A stretch of 62,638 nt of DNA from assembly GCA_023429995.1 (NCBI GenBank), contig JAEZCE010000051.1:1-62638 (forward strand). The letters are read 5' to 3'. Under the pieces are notes generated by a model. The model had not been told where the DNA came from, did no database searches, and saw only the letters and a program-made list of their open reading frames with translations. This DNA comes from Bacillota bacterium. GTDB taxonomy: Bacteria > Bacillota > UBA4882 > UBA8346. Shown here one piece after another: positions 1 through 7,192 of this stretch; positions within the stretch are counted from its first letter, which is position 1; every line of letters begins with the position of its first letter. The translations under genes were made by a program, and so were the position numbers.

Positions 1-110
1 TTATCCGGTTTTTTTACAGCATAGCCTTATGACATGCCTCCCTGCCGACCCTATCGGGGTTTAAAAATTGGGTCTATTTTATCGGCTTGTTTCTTTGCGA
101 AACCTTTGCT

Positions 111-334
111 TCATTGGAAATCAGCCCTTTTCGCTTTGAAATGGAAATCCGTGTAATGTTGTTCCATGACGCCGGTTCTCACCCCTAAAGTTTTCTCCAT
201 ATTGGTAATCATTTTCTCAGCCTCCTCCGATGTACTTTCATCGATAATCCTGATAATCTCCTGCTTGGTATGGCGGCGGCTGATTCACGGACCCAATCTT
301 CCACCCAATCCCGTCGGTAGATCCGGGGGGCCAT
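111..334 (-). pseudogene. frameshifted small ORF of unknown function
   Basis: Read on the minus strand, two adjacent frames look protein-like. An ATG at 334 opens a frame starting MAPRIYRRDWVEDW, which degenerates near 280. A second frame from about 284 down to the TGA at 111-113 reads RRHTKQEIIRIIDE and then a charged, helix-prone stretch ending HFKAKRADFQ. The second frame has a stop just upstream and no good start, so one base slip near 280-285 would join them into a protein of about 74 residues. No Shine-Dalgarno site is visible at 334. I do not recognise the family. It may be a decayed gene or a sequencing slip. Confidence 0.3.
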
Positions 335-462
335 ATTTTAAAAATCGTTAAATATTCTTTAATCAGGTCTTAAAAAGCAAATCCTACAGTAAACGTGAGA
401 CTTCTCATTGAATTGTAATCGATAGCAATCCGTAAAAATTAATTGCCTGCGGGGTTTAAAGA

Positions 463-1443
463 TTGATCGAATATCTTGGATTCATTCTCTATCTCATGGC
501 CTACACATTTAGTATTATCGCCATTACCTTGTTATGTTTCTTCTATCTTCGTTACAAGCTTAATCCTATCCGGTACGGTCTTCTCTTTGATGTTTTTCTC
601 ACTCTGTCGCTGGTATTTGATACGATGAATTATTACACCCGAATGATCATCTTGAGTGAAGCCTACTTAATGAAAGTCATTCTGATCTATGGTTTACTCT
701 TTGCCAATATTGGCTTTGCTTATTTTCTGGCCCTATTTACCCATGAAGTCATTCAAAAACGCTTTGAAAGAAAGAATCAACTTCTGTTTCTCACCACTGC
801 CTTACTGGCTTTGATTGTCCCCATATTGCTTCGAATTTTCCGCATAAACGGCGTGATTCCCCAGGGAATAGCTCAGCATACGGGATTTTTCCTTTCTAAT
901 ATATTTAGTTCATTTTGGAGCATTTATTTTACCACGCTCTTTGTGGGGAATTTTCAAAAGTTGGACAAGATGATGAAACCATTGGCAGTCGCTTATGCAA
1001 TCACCATCCTTATATTGGCTCCGCTATCGGTGCTCACCAATCTACTGTCGTATTTTATTCAAATTCCCTTCCCCATCGCTTATTCGCCGATTATTTCAGT
1101 ATTGACGAATTTACTAATCCTATTGCTGGTCAAATGTTCCGTCAAAAGCTTTTCCGTTCCGTCGGGTACACCATCCCGTCACAAAAGCCGCATCGTTCCC
1201 GACTGGAACCAGATCGCCGGAAAGTATAACCTGACCGAAAGAGAACTGGAGATCATAATGTTGGTATCAAAAGGCCATAGCAACCAGGAGATCGGAGCGG
1301 AACTGTTCATCTCCGCCAATACAGTTAAAAATCATCTTTATAACGCCTTTAGAAAGCTGGGAATTAACAGTCGCTATGAGCTTATGAATATTATTGCGCC
1401 GGATTTAGATGAAGAAATCCTCAGCCCGGAAATATACAGCTAG
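463..1443 (+). CDS. membrane-embedded LuxR-type transcriptional regulator
   Basis: A 326-residue protein with two parts. Residues 1-225 are hydrophobic, with about seven predicted membrane segments (near 5-28, 38-57, 68-92, 105-124, 141-161, 172-197 and 203-223). Residues 256-310 form a LuxR/GerE helix-turn-helix, with NLTERELEIIMLV and NTVKNHLYNAFRKLG typical of the family. A short basic linker joins them. There is no receiver domain, so the membrane part presumably senses the signal and the DNA-binding part acts at the inner face of the membrane. The start is TTG at 463, with GGGGT about ten bases upstream. It stands alone, and its target is unknown; the beta-lactamase-like gene downstream is a candidate by position only. 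Confidence 0.85.
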   Translation: MIEYLGFILYLMAYTFSIIAITLLCFFYLRYKLNPIRYGLLFDVFLTLSLVFDTMNYYTRMIILSEAYLMKVILIYGLLFANIGFAYFLALFTHEVIQKRFERKNQLLFLTTALLALIVPILLRIFRINGVIPQGIAQHTGFFLSNIFSSFWSIYFTTLFVGNFQKLDKMMKPLAVAYAITILILAPLSVLTNLLSYFIQIPFPIAYSPIISVLTNLLILLLVKCSVKSFSVPSGTPSRHKSRIVPDWNQIAGKYNLTERELEIIMLVSKGHSNQEIGAELFISANTVKNHLYNAFRKLGINSRYELMNIIAPDLDEEILSPEIYS

Positions 1444-1539
1444 CGTTATAATCCCCCTTCATTCCCTCTCTTTCCCAAAAGATCCTATCGGGAACGGTTT
1501 CGCCGAATATCTTTCCATATATTCATTGGATCCGCTCAA

Positions 1540-1655
1540 AATAGGAAGACCTTCCTATTGCGCTCCTAAGCGGCTCTCATTATAATCCGAGTGGTAAAGC
1601 GCTTTATAATCTAACTGGTTTATCTCATCGTGTCGCCGTTAAATTTCGGCGACAC
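1540..1655. promoter_or_regulatory. two dyads in the leader before the beta-lactamase-like gene
   Basis: A 9+2+9 inverted repeat (AATAGGAAG at 1540-1548, CTTCCTATT at 1551-1559) is followed by a 9-bp stem, GTGTCGCCG at 1630-1638 pairing with CGGCGACAC at 1647-1655 around an 8-base loop. Neither ends in a T-run, so they look more like operator or leader structure than a terminator. The second lies about 80 bases before the start codon at 1733. Confidence 0.4.
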
Positions 1656-1732
1656 CCATTTCACTATTGGAAGAATTCCCTTGCTTCAAAAACGGAATAT
1701 AAAATTCATAACCTTTGGAGGTTCTTGCTATT

Positions 1733-3211
1733 ATGAAGTTGAATCGTTGCATTATTTTAGGAATGATTTTATTGGCCTGGATAGTACCGTATACATTAGC
1801 CGAGTCAGGCTCGGCTTGGCCTGTAGCGACTCCTGAAGAAGTCGGAATGGACTCGGGCGGAATCATTCAGCTCCTCAAATTTCTGGGGAACCCGTCGCTT
1901 CATGCCCACAGCCTCATCATGGTCCGGGACGGTAAAATTGTGACCGAAGGGTATTTTTACCCTTATCAACGCTCCACCTTACACAATATCTATTCCTGCA
2001 CCAAAAGCGTAACCAGTGTCCTTACGGGAATCGCCCTGGATCAGGACTACTTGAAAAGCGTCGACCAAAAACTCGGCGAGTTCTTTCCGGAATTGCAGAC
2101 CGCCGCTCCAAACAAGGCCCGAATAACCATCCGCCATCTGTTGACGATGACATCCGGTTTGGATTATACCCATGGCGAGACCAACGACAAGATGATGAAA
2201 TCTCCGGATTGGGTCCGCTTCGCTCTATCGTTGCCGCTTCGCTATGAACCGGGTACCCATTACAACTATAGCGATTGTAACGTTCATATCTTGGCCGCAG
2301 TCTTGCAAAAGGTTACCGGACAGGCGTTAGCTTCGTATGCGGAGAAGAATCTTTTCATGCCTTTGGGAATCACCGACTATTTCTGGCCCGTCGATCCTCA
2401 GGGAATCCAACACGGGTTCTCCGATTTATGCATTAATTCACAGGATATGGCCAAACTGGGCTATCTGTACTTAAATGACGGCCGCTGGGAGGGGAAGCAA
2501 ATCGTTTCTTCCGCTTGGGTCAAGGAATCAACGCGGAATCATACTCGCGAAGGCGATGACGGCTATGGTTATCTCTGGTGGATCGAGAAAAGCGGATTTG
2601 CCGCAAGGGGTTCCGGCGGACAGTTTATTTTCGTTATGCCGCAAGCAAAAGTAGTAGCCGTATTTACCTATGGTCTTGATGATAAAGCGAGGGAAAGCAA
2701 TAGCTATCTACCGGCAAATATCCGGGAACTCTGTTTTAAATCAAACAGCCCCATCACGCCCAACCCCCAATCCTATCAGAAACTGCAACAAGCCTTAACG
2801 GGTATTGAAGCGTCTCCGGCTGAAACAACCGTAACTTCACCGCTGGCCGGAAAAGTGCTGGGACGAACCTTTCGGTTTAATCATCTCAATCATGGACTGA
2901 GTTCGCTGGCCTTTATACCCTTGGATGATCATACTTTCATCATCCGCCTGGTCAACAATAAAAAGCCTCTCCAATTCCCGGTCGGCATGAACGGCCGTTT
3001 TACCGAAGTCAAGAATTCACCATTCTTTAGAGGCGATACCGTTTTCATTAAAGGTTACTGGTCAAACGCCCGGACTTTATCGATCATTTTTGAAAAGGGT
3101 GAACGATGGATTTTAACCTGTAATTTTAATCAAAGCGGCTCGAAAATGAAGTTGACGTTAACGGAACGGGGGGAAATTGAGTTGAAAAGCCTGGAAGGGA
3201 TAGCCCATTAA
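1733..3211 (+). CDS. secreted serine beta-lactamase-family hydrolase
   Basis: A 492-residue protein. I start it at ATG 1733, twelve bases after GGAGG, rather than at the in-frame TTG 1715, which lies on top of that ribosome site. Residues 1-23 are a signal peptide (positive start, hydrophobic core, cut near TLA). The mature part has the class C beta-lactamase/esterase signature: SCTK (nucleophile Ser88, Lys91) and a Tyr motif YSD near 179-181 in place of YAN. A glycine-rich GSGGQ strand near 300 takes the place of KTG. The last 140 residues form an extra C-terminal domain. Known relatives are esterases, D-aminopeptidases and peptidoglycan-acting enzymes, so real beta-lactam hydrolysis should not be assumed. 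Confidence 0.85.
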   Translation: MKLNRCIILGMILLAWIVPYTLAESGSAWPVATPEEVGMDSGGIIQLLKFLGNPSLHAHSLIMVRDGKIVTEGYFYPYQRSTLHNIYSCTKSVTSVLTGIALDQDYLKSVDQKLGEFFPELQTAAPNKARITIRHLLTMTSGLDYTHGETNDKMMKSPDWVRFALSLPLRYEPGTHYNYSDCNVHILAAVLQKVTGQALASYAEKNLFMPLGITDYFWPVDPQGIQHGFSDLCINSQDMAKLGYLYLNDGRWEGKQIVSSAWVKESTRNHTREGDDGYGYLWWIEKSGFAARGSGGQFIFVMPQAKVVAVFTYGLDDKARESNSYLPANIRELCFKSNSPITPNPQSYQKLQQALTGIEASPAETTVTSPLAGKVLGRTFRFNHLNHGLSSLAFIPLDDHTFIIRLVNNKKPLQFPVGMNGRFTEVKNSPFFRGDTVFIKGYWSNARTLSIIFEKGERWILTCNFNQSGSKMKLTLTERGEIELKSLEGIAH

Positions 3212-3222
3212 ATTTTCAACTG

Positions 3223-3278
3223 AATCCGGCAGGTCCCTTCCACTTAAAAATCCACATCCCATGATAACTTGCCGGATT
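3223..3278. terminator. possible hairpin between convergent genes
   Basis: AATCCGGCAGGT (3223-3234) pairs with ACTTGCCGGATT (3267-3278), 12 bp with one wobble and a 32-base loop. It sits between the ends of two convergent genes. No strong T-run follows on either strand, so terminator function is uncertain. Confidence 0.4.
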
Positions 3279-3315
3279 TCACTCTGTTTAATCAGTTCAA
3301 TCCGTAAAATCCTGA

Positions 3316-4167
3316 CTAATCCTGGTCCAAATAATGAGCTGCGCTTAAGGCGGCCACTTGCCCCTGGCCCACAGCGCGGCTGATCTGCCAGGGTCTTCCC
3401 GTGCAATCACCGGCCGCAAACACTCCCGGCAAGTTGGTGGCCTGGGTAAAATCAACCCGGATAAAACCATTTTCAATATCCAAACCATCCAAAAGCTCAC
3501 TAGCGGGCCGGCCCGCCCTTTCGATAAAAATCCCGCTCACCCCGAATTCCCCGGCGGAAGTTTTTAAAAGTTCCACCTTGTCCGTTCCCGAGATTTTCTG
3601 AGGTTTCCCCCGGACCACCTTTACTTTGGGGCTAAGTTCGGTGGCCAAACGATATTGCGGGAAATAGTAAACTTCCGAACAAATCTCGGATAAAAACGCC
3701 GCTTCGGATTCGGCTTCCGGAATATAACCAATCATGGCCACGGCTTTTCCCTTAAAAAACATCCCGTCGCAAGTGGCGCAATAACTGACTCCCCGTCCCA
3801 CAAACTCCGCTTCGCCGGCAATCTCGGCGACTGTTGAAATACCGGGAGCCAAGATCAGCGTTTTAGCCTGAAGGGCATTTTCACGGCCGATCAAAGAAAA
3901 GATCCGCTCTTCCTGATAAATGTTTTGGACCTCGTCTTTGATGCTGACTACCCCTTCGGCCTGGGCATGATCTCTCATCCGGCCAATCAGTTCCGATCCC
4001 GATATTTGGGGAATCCCCAGATAATTTTCAATCTGTTCAGCCTGGATCAATTTTGAACTCATGATTTCTTTGGATACCAAAAGCGCGTCTTTATTTCTCC
4101 GTCTGGCATTGACTGCCGCCGCGAGGCCCGCCGGTCCTCCTCCGACAATAGCGATATCATACACCAT
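3316..4167 (-). CDS. thioredoxin reductase-like flavoprotein lacking NADPH motifs
   Basis: A 283-residue flavoprotein started at ATG 4167, behind AGAAGGA, not at the longer in-frame ATG 4230. The FAD-binding GGGPAG is at residues 9-14. The redox-active CATC (Cys130, Cys133) sits in the usual GRGVSYCATCDG setting, and the C-terminal FAD motif GVFAAGDC is present. The second nucleotide domain is unusual: the GGGxxA loop is replaced by GYIPEAESEA, and the HRRxxxR motif that holds the NADPH 2'-phosphate is replaced by FPQYRLATE. Clostridial ferredoxin-dependent flavin thioredoxin reductases (FFTR) show this kind of loss, so ferredoxin may be the donor. No thioredoxin gene is nearby. Confidence 0.8.
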   Translation of the reverse strand: MVYDIAIVGGGPAGLAAAVNARRRNKDALLVSKEIMSSKLIQAEQIENYLGIPQISGSELIGRMRDHAQAEGVVSIKDEVQNIYQEERIFSLIGRENALQAKTLILAPGISTVAEIAGEAEFVGRGVSYCATCDGMFFKGKAVAMIGYIPEAESEAAFLSEICSEVYYFPQYRLATELSPKVKVVRGKPQKISGTDKVELLKTSAGEFGVSGIFIERAGRPASELLDGLDIENGFIRVDFTQATNLPGVFAAGDCTGRPWQISRAVGQGQVAALSAAHYLDQD

Positions 4168-4292
4168 ATCCGTTCCTTCTTCCTTTCGTTTGATATGAAA
4201 ACCCAAAAATAAGAATTTAAATCCTGCCAACAGGTAACTTTACAAAAATGAAGAATAATAAATAGACTTAAAAATAATAAAGGAGCATCCCT

Positions 4293-4886
4293 GTGTTATA
4301 TACCGTATTTAAACTTTTATTCCGCGTTTTTTTGAAGCTATTTGCAGGCCTAAAAGCCACCGGCAAGGAAAATATCCCCCAAAGCGGTCCTGCCCTGATT
4401 GTGGCCAACCATATCAGCAATTGGGATCCCATGGTGTTAGGAGGGGACCTTAAACGCCAAGTTAAGTTTATTGCTAAAGAGGAACTGATCAAAATCCCTC
4501 TTATCGGCCTTTTAATAAAATCCTGGGGGGTTGTGCCCATCAAACGGGGCCGCGGCGACCGTGAGGCCATCGGTAAATCCTTGGAAATTTTAGGAGAGCG
4601 GCATTTGATGGGCATTTTTATCGAAGGACGGAGAAATACCGTTCATCCCGAACAAATGTTGAAACCCCAACACGGAGCCGCCATGCTGGCCTTGAAAACC
4701 GGGGTTCCCGTCATCCCGGCCGTTATCATCAATAGCAACAAAATTTTCCGGAGCTTCAAAAGAGTCAGGGTCGTCTTCGGAACCCCGATTCAGTTTACCG
4801 AAGAACCGGGCGTCGATAAAAAGGACCTCTATGAACAAATCAGCAACCGGATTGTCCAGGAAATCATGAAACTAAAAGGGGCTTGA
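4293..4886 (+). CDS. plsC: 1-acyl-sn-glycerol-3-phosphate acyltransferase
   Basis: A 197-residue membrane-associated acyltransferase that converts lysophosphatidic acid to phosphatidic acid in phospholipid synthesis. The catalytic HX4D box is NHISNWD (His40, Asp45). The glycerophosphate-binding FIEGRR lies near 109-114, where the family usually has EGTRS, and VPVIPAVI forms the last block. An N-terminal hydrophobic helix (residues 3-20) anchors it. The start is GTG 4293, seven bases after AAGGAG. Its end overlaps a hairpin shared with the convergent hpf gene. Family assignment is firm; acyl specificity is not visible. Confidence 0.9.
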   Translation: MLYTVFKLLFRVFLKLFAGLKATGKENIPQSGPALIVANHISNWDPMVLGGDLKRQVKFIAKEELIKIPLIGLLIKSWGVVPIKRGRGDREAIGKSLEILGERHLMGIFIEGRRNTVHPEQMLKPQHGAAMLALKTGVPVIPAVIINSNKIFRSFKRVRVVFGTPIQFTEEPGVDKKDLYEQISNRIVQEIMKLKGA

Positions 4887-4904
4887 AATGTTTCAGGCCC
4901 CTTT
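4875..4904. terminator. bidirectional hairpin at plsC/hpf ends
   Basis: A 14-bp stem with one wobble (4875-4888 with 4891-4904, two-base loop) overlaps the plsC stop codon. On the minus strand it is followed by TTTT, so it can terminate hpf. Confidence 0.7.
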
Positions 4905-4912
4905 CCCCTTCC

Positions 4913-5443
4913 TCAATACTCCGGTTCTATTAATCCGTAATGGCCGTCTTTCCTTTTATACACCACATTGACCTGGTCGGTTTCACCATTGGTAAAAACG
5001 TAAAAATCATGAGCCAACAAGTCCATTTGCATGACCGCTTCCTCAACCGTCATCGGCTTCATCGCAAAACGTTTGGTCCGCTTGATTTGAGGTTCGCCGA
5101 CTTCTTCCTGAGGCGCGGGAGCTAAATTGGCCACGATTTGGTTATCTTCACGGAATTTACGGTTAATCCTGGTTTTATATTTCCGGATTTGACGTTCGAT
5201 CTTATCAATCGCTCCATCAATCGATCCATACATATCAGCGGTTTTTTCTTCGCCTCGAAGGAGCAAACCGTCAACCTGAATGGTGATTTCAACAATATGT
5301 TTGCCTCGTTCCGTACTCAATGTTACTTGGGCTCCGCGGGGACTTTTTTCAAAAAATTTAGCGATTTTGGAGACTTTTTTTTCGGCATATTCTCGTAATG
5401 CATCCGTTACTTCTATGTTTTTGCCATTTACCGTTACTACCAT
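4913..5443 (-). CDS. hpf: long-form ribosome hibernation promoting factor
   Basis: A 176-residue HPF. Residues 1-100 are the YfiA/HPF domain that binds in the decoding groove of the small subunit (MVVTVNGKNIEVTDAL start, KYKTRINRKF near the end). A variable linker follows, and residues 118-176 form the dimerising tail (KRFAMKPMTVEEAVMQM, GHYGLIEPEY). The long form pairs two 70S ribosomes into inactive 100S particles in stationary phase. The start is ATG 5443 behind AAAGGAGATGG. It is a single gene facing plsC. The assignment is confident from full-length similarity to the family. Confidence 0.95.
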   Translation of the reverse strand: MVVTVNGKNIEVTDALREYAEKKVSKIAKFFEKSPRGAQVTLSTERGKHIVEITIQVDGLLLRGEEKTADMYGSIDGAIDKIERQIRKYKTRINRKFREDNQIVANLAPAPQEEVGEPQIKRTKRFAMKPMTVEEAVMQMDLLAHDFYVFTNGETDQVNVVYKRKDGHYGLIEPEY

Positions 5444-5554
5444 TTAGACCATCTCCTTTTTGAATTCGATGTTTTGGTTAAGGGAATTTTAAAAGTCCTA
5501 ATAAATATATTATCGATACCGATCAGAATATCCTCCCGGGAAACTTAAAAACAT

Positions 5555-5620
5555 AAAAAGGCTTGTGCCAAATTTTCGCGCGCGCCCGGCCGCGTTTCCT
5601 CTTTAGCACAAGCTGTTTTC
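5555..5620 (-). terminator. terminator of the DUF1540 gene
   Basis: GCTTGTGC (5561-5568) pairs with GCACAAGC (5606-5613). The 37-base loop contains a GCGCGCGC run. On the minus strand the stem is followed by CTTTTTATG, and on the plus strand by TGTTTT. Confidence 0.65.
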
Positions 5621-5673
5621 ATCGAAACGATCCACCTGAGTGTTGATGCGCGTGATGCCAAAAAAACTTCAGG

Positions 5674-5877
5674 TTATTTAGAACTACTTTTTTTCGGAGC
5701 AAAGGTTTCACAGCAAGTTTCCATTGATGTCCGGGCGCCGGCATCACCTTCCAATGAACCAATCTCCATATTGTCGGTTGCTCCAAAATTATTTTTTACT
5801 TTAATTTCATCGGCCTGACATTCATTGGCATCATCGTTATACTGACACGAAACAACGCTGCATTTTATACGATTCAT
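5674..5877 (-). CDS. DUF1540 cysteine-rich small protein
   Basis: A 67-residue protein started at ATG 5877, right behind GGAGGTGATGGG; the in-frame ATG at 5904 lies upstream of that site. It has the DUF1540 pattern: KCSVVSCQYND with two cysteines and later NECQADEI. A second Cys cluster near the end reads METCCETF. The spacing suggests binding of a metal ion. DUF1540 proteins are common in spore-forming Bacillota and have no settled function. It stands alone, with its own terminator. Confidence 0.8.
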   Translation of the reverse strand: MNRIKCSVVSCQYNDDANECQADEIKVKNNFGATDNMEIGSLEGDAGARTSMETCCETFAPKKSSSK

Positions 5878-5966
5878 CCCATCACCTCCGATGTTATTAT
5901 CCATCAGTTCCGGAGTGATTATTCATTTTCTATCCAGCGATGAGAGATTTTGTACGCTAGAATGAA

Positions 5967-6662
5967 TCAGACCAGTTCCACCAGGAGGATTCTGGAATCC
6001 TTGATGGTCTGCCTGTCAGCTGAAAAAGATTGACAATGATAAGCCGCTATCAATGACTTCCCCAATAAAGGGGACAAAAATACCAAGTTCAAATGGATAG
6101 GTTGCCCCATACTGCCGTACCAGATACGCTCATAGGTCATGGGATGAAGCGTTCTCCAGGCATCAGACCAACCAAGGGAGGCGATTTCCTGAAGATAATG
6201 TTTATAATCCAAACTGGCATTGAGATTTGCGGCCTGAATTTTCAGATTTCCCATGATGACCGCCCGGTTTCCTTTTTGCATCTCAAAGTTTTTCAGTGTT
6301 TTTTGAAAGGATAAATCAGAATCCCCAATATCCCGGGATTTGGGAAAATCAATTCCGGAAATTCTCATATCATGTCCGGGAAGATAAATCTTCACCCCGT
6401 TATCCGGCTGCTCGGCAGTGGCAGTCTCCCCGGAAGTACCGAATGGACTGCGACTGGCGATCACCATCAGGTCCCGTCCAATTCCGGGCCATGACTGAGC
6501 CCAATGTTGCCAACCATTCCGGTGGAAAATAGGTTGTAAGGTTATCATATCCCGATTCCCTGACAAAAATAACAGATCGGCATCATCGAAGGGTATATGA
6601 TGAAAATTCTCCCGTACCCGCCGGCTCTCTTCACCGGGTATGGCCAAAACCGCAATCTTCAA
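5967..6662 (-). CDS. degenerate endonuclease/exonuclease/phosphatase-like protein
   Basis: A 231-residue soluble protein without close recognition. Its layout follows the EEP fold: MKIAVLAIPG at the N-terminus where EEP proteins have MKIATWN, then DADLLFLSG and a DLMVIASRSPF strand. IMGNLKI stands where GDFN is expected, then GWSDAWRTLHP, and a last strand IKDSRILLVEL where SDHxP is expected. The metal and catalytic residues (Glu of LQE, Asp and Asn of GDFN, His of SDH) are absent or changed, so it is probably not an active nuclease or phosphatase. Start ATG 6662. It stands alone. Confidence 0.5.
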   Translation of the reverse strand: MKIAVLAIPGEESRRVRENFHHIPFDDADLLFLSGNRDMITLQPIFHRNGWQHWAQSWPGIGRDLMVIASRSPFGTSGETATAEQPDNGVKIYLPGHDMRISGIDFPKSRDIGDSDLSFQKTLKNFEMQKGNRAVIMGNLKIQAANLNASLDYKHYLQEIASLGWSDAWRTLHPMTYERIWYGSMGQPIHLNLVFLSPLLGKSLIAAYHCQSFSADRQTIKDSRILLVELV

Positions 6663-7077
6663 AATATCACACTCCGGATCATCATGAATTGATTATAACT
6701 TCGCCCATCGCCTTGATCTTCCTTTTTCAATTTCAAATTTATGGTAAAACAAGATTTAAACGGATTTAAACAGGTCTTAAAAAATCCTATAAATCCCTGA
6801 AATCATGTTATCCTGTCGATGTTCTTTTCGTTTGGCCCGCGGTACAATTTAACCATGCGCGGTCAGGCATTATGACTATTTATTTGAAATTCATCAATGA
6901 ATATTTATACCGGTTTTTTGCAACCTCCCCCGCTTACCATGGTGTTTCATTACAGAATTTAACAATCAATCCGATAACATTTTAATTCCAAAAAATCCAA
7001 TATTTTAGGCGTATCCCCGTTTCATGTAAAATTCCTCTCATTTCTTTACAGGAATATTGTATTCATTTTAAAAATCG
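6663..7077. other. gene-free region upstream of the gltBD promoter
   Basis: About 400 bases without a plausible gene. A stretch at about 6745-6805 (TTTAAACAGGTCTTAAAAAA, then further ATCC/TCCTG words) resembles a degenerate dispersed AGGATTTAACAGG-type repeat, also seen near 62333-62365. The rest is AT-rich. I see no riboswitch or T-box. Confidence 0.4.
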
Positions 7078-7154
7078 TTGACATTCATGGAATGGGGGTT
7101 ATATAATTTATAAGAATATGATACGCCATTCACTTTAATGGAATATTATCCATT
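7078..7154 (+). promoter_or_regulatory. sigma-A promoter of gltBD with downstream dyad
   Basis: TTGACA (7078-7083) and TATAAT (7102-7107), both consensus, are separated by 18 bases. A dyad AATGGA (7137-7142)/TCCATT (7149-7154) lies about 25-45 bases past the expected transcription start. It could be an operator acting on gltBD. No gltC-like LysR gene adjoins the operon. Confidence 0.8.
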
Positions 7155-7192
7155 CGATTCATTTGAGCTATCTCTGGAAAGGTTGAAGCAAT

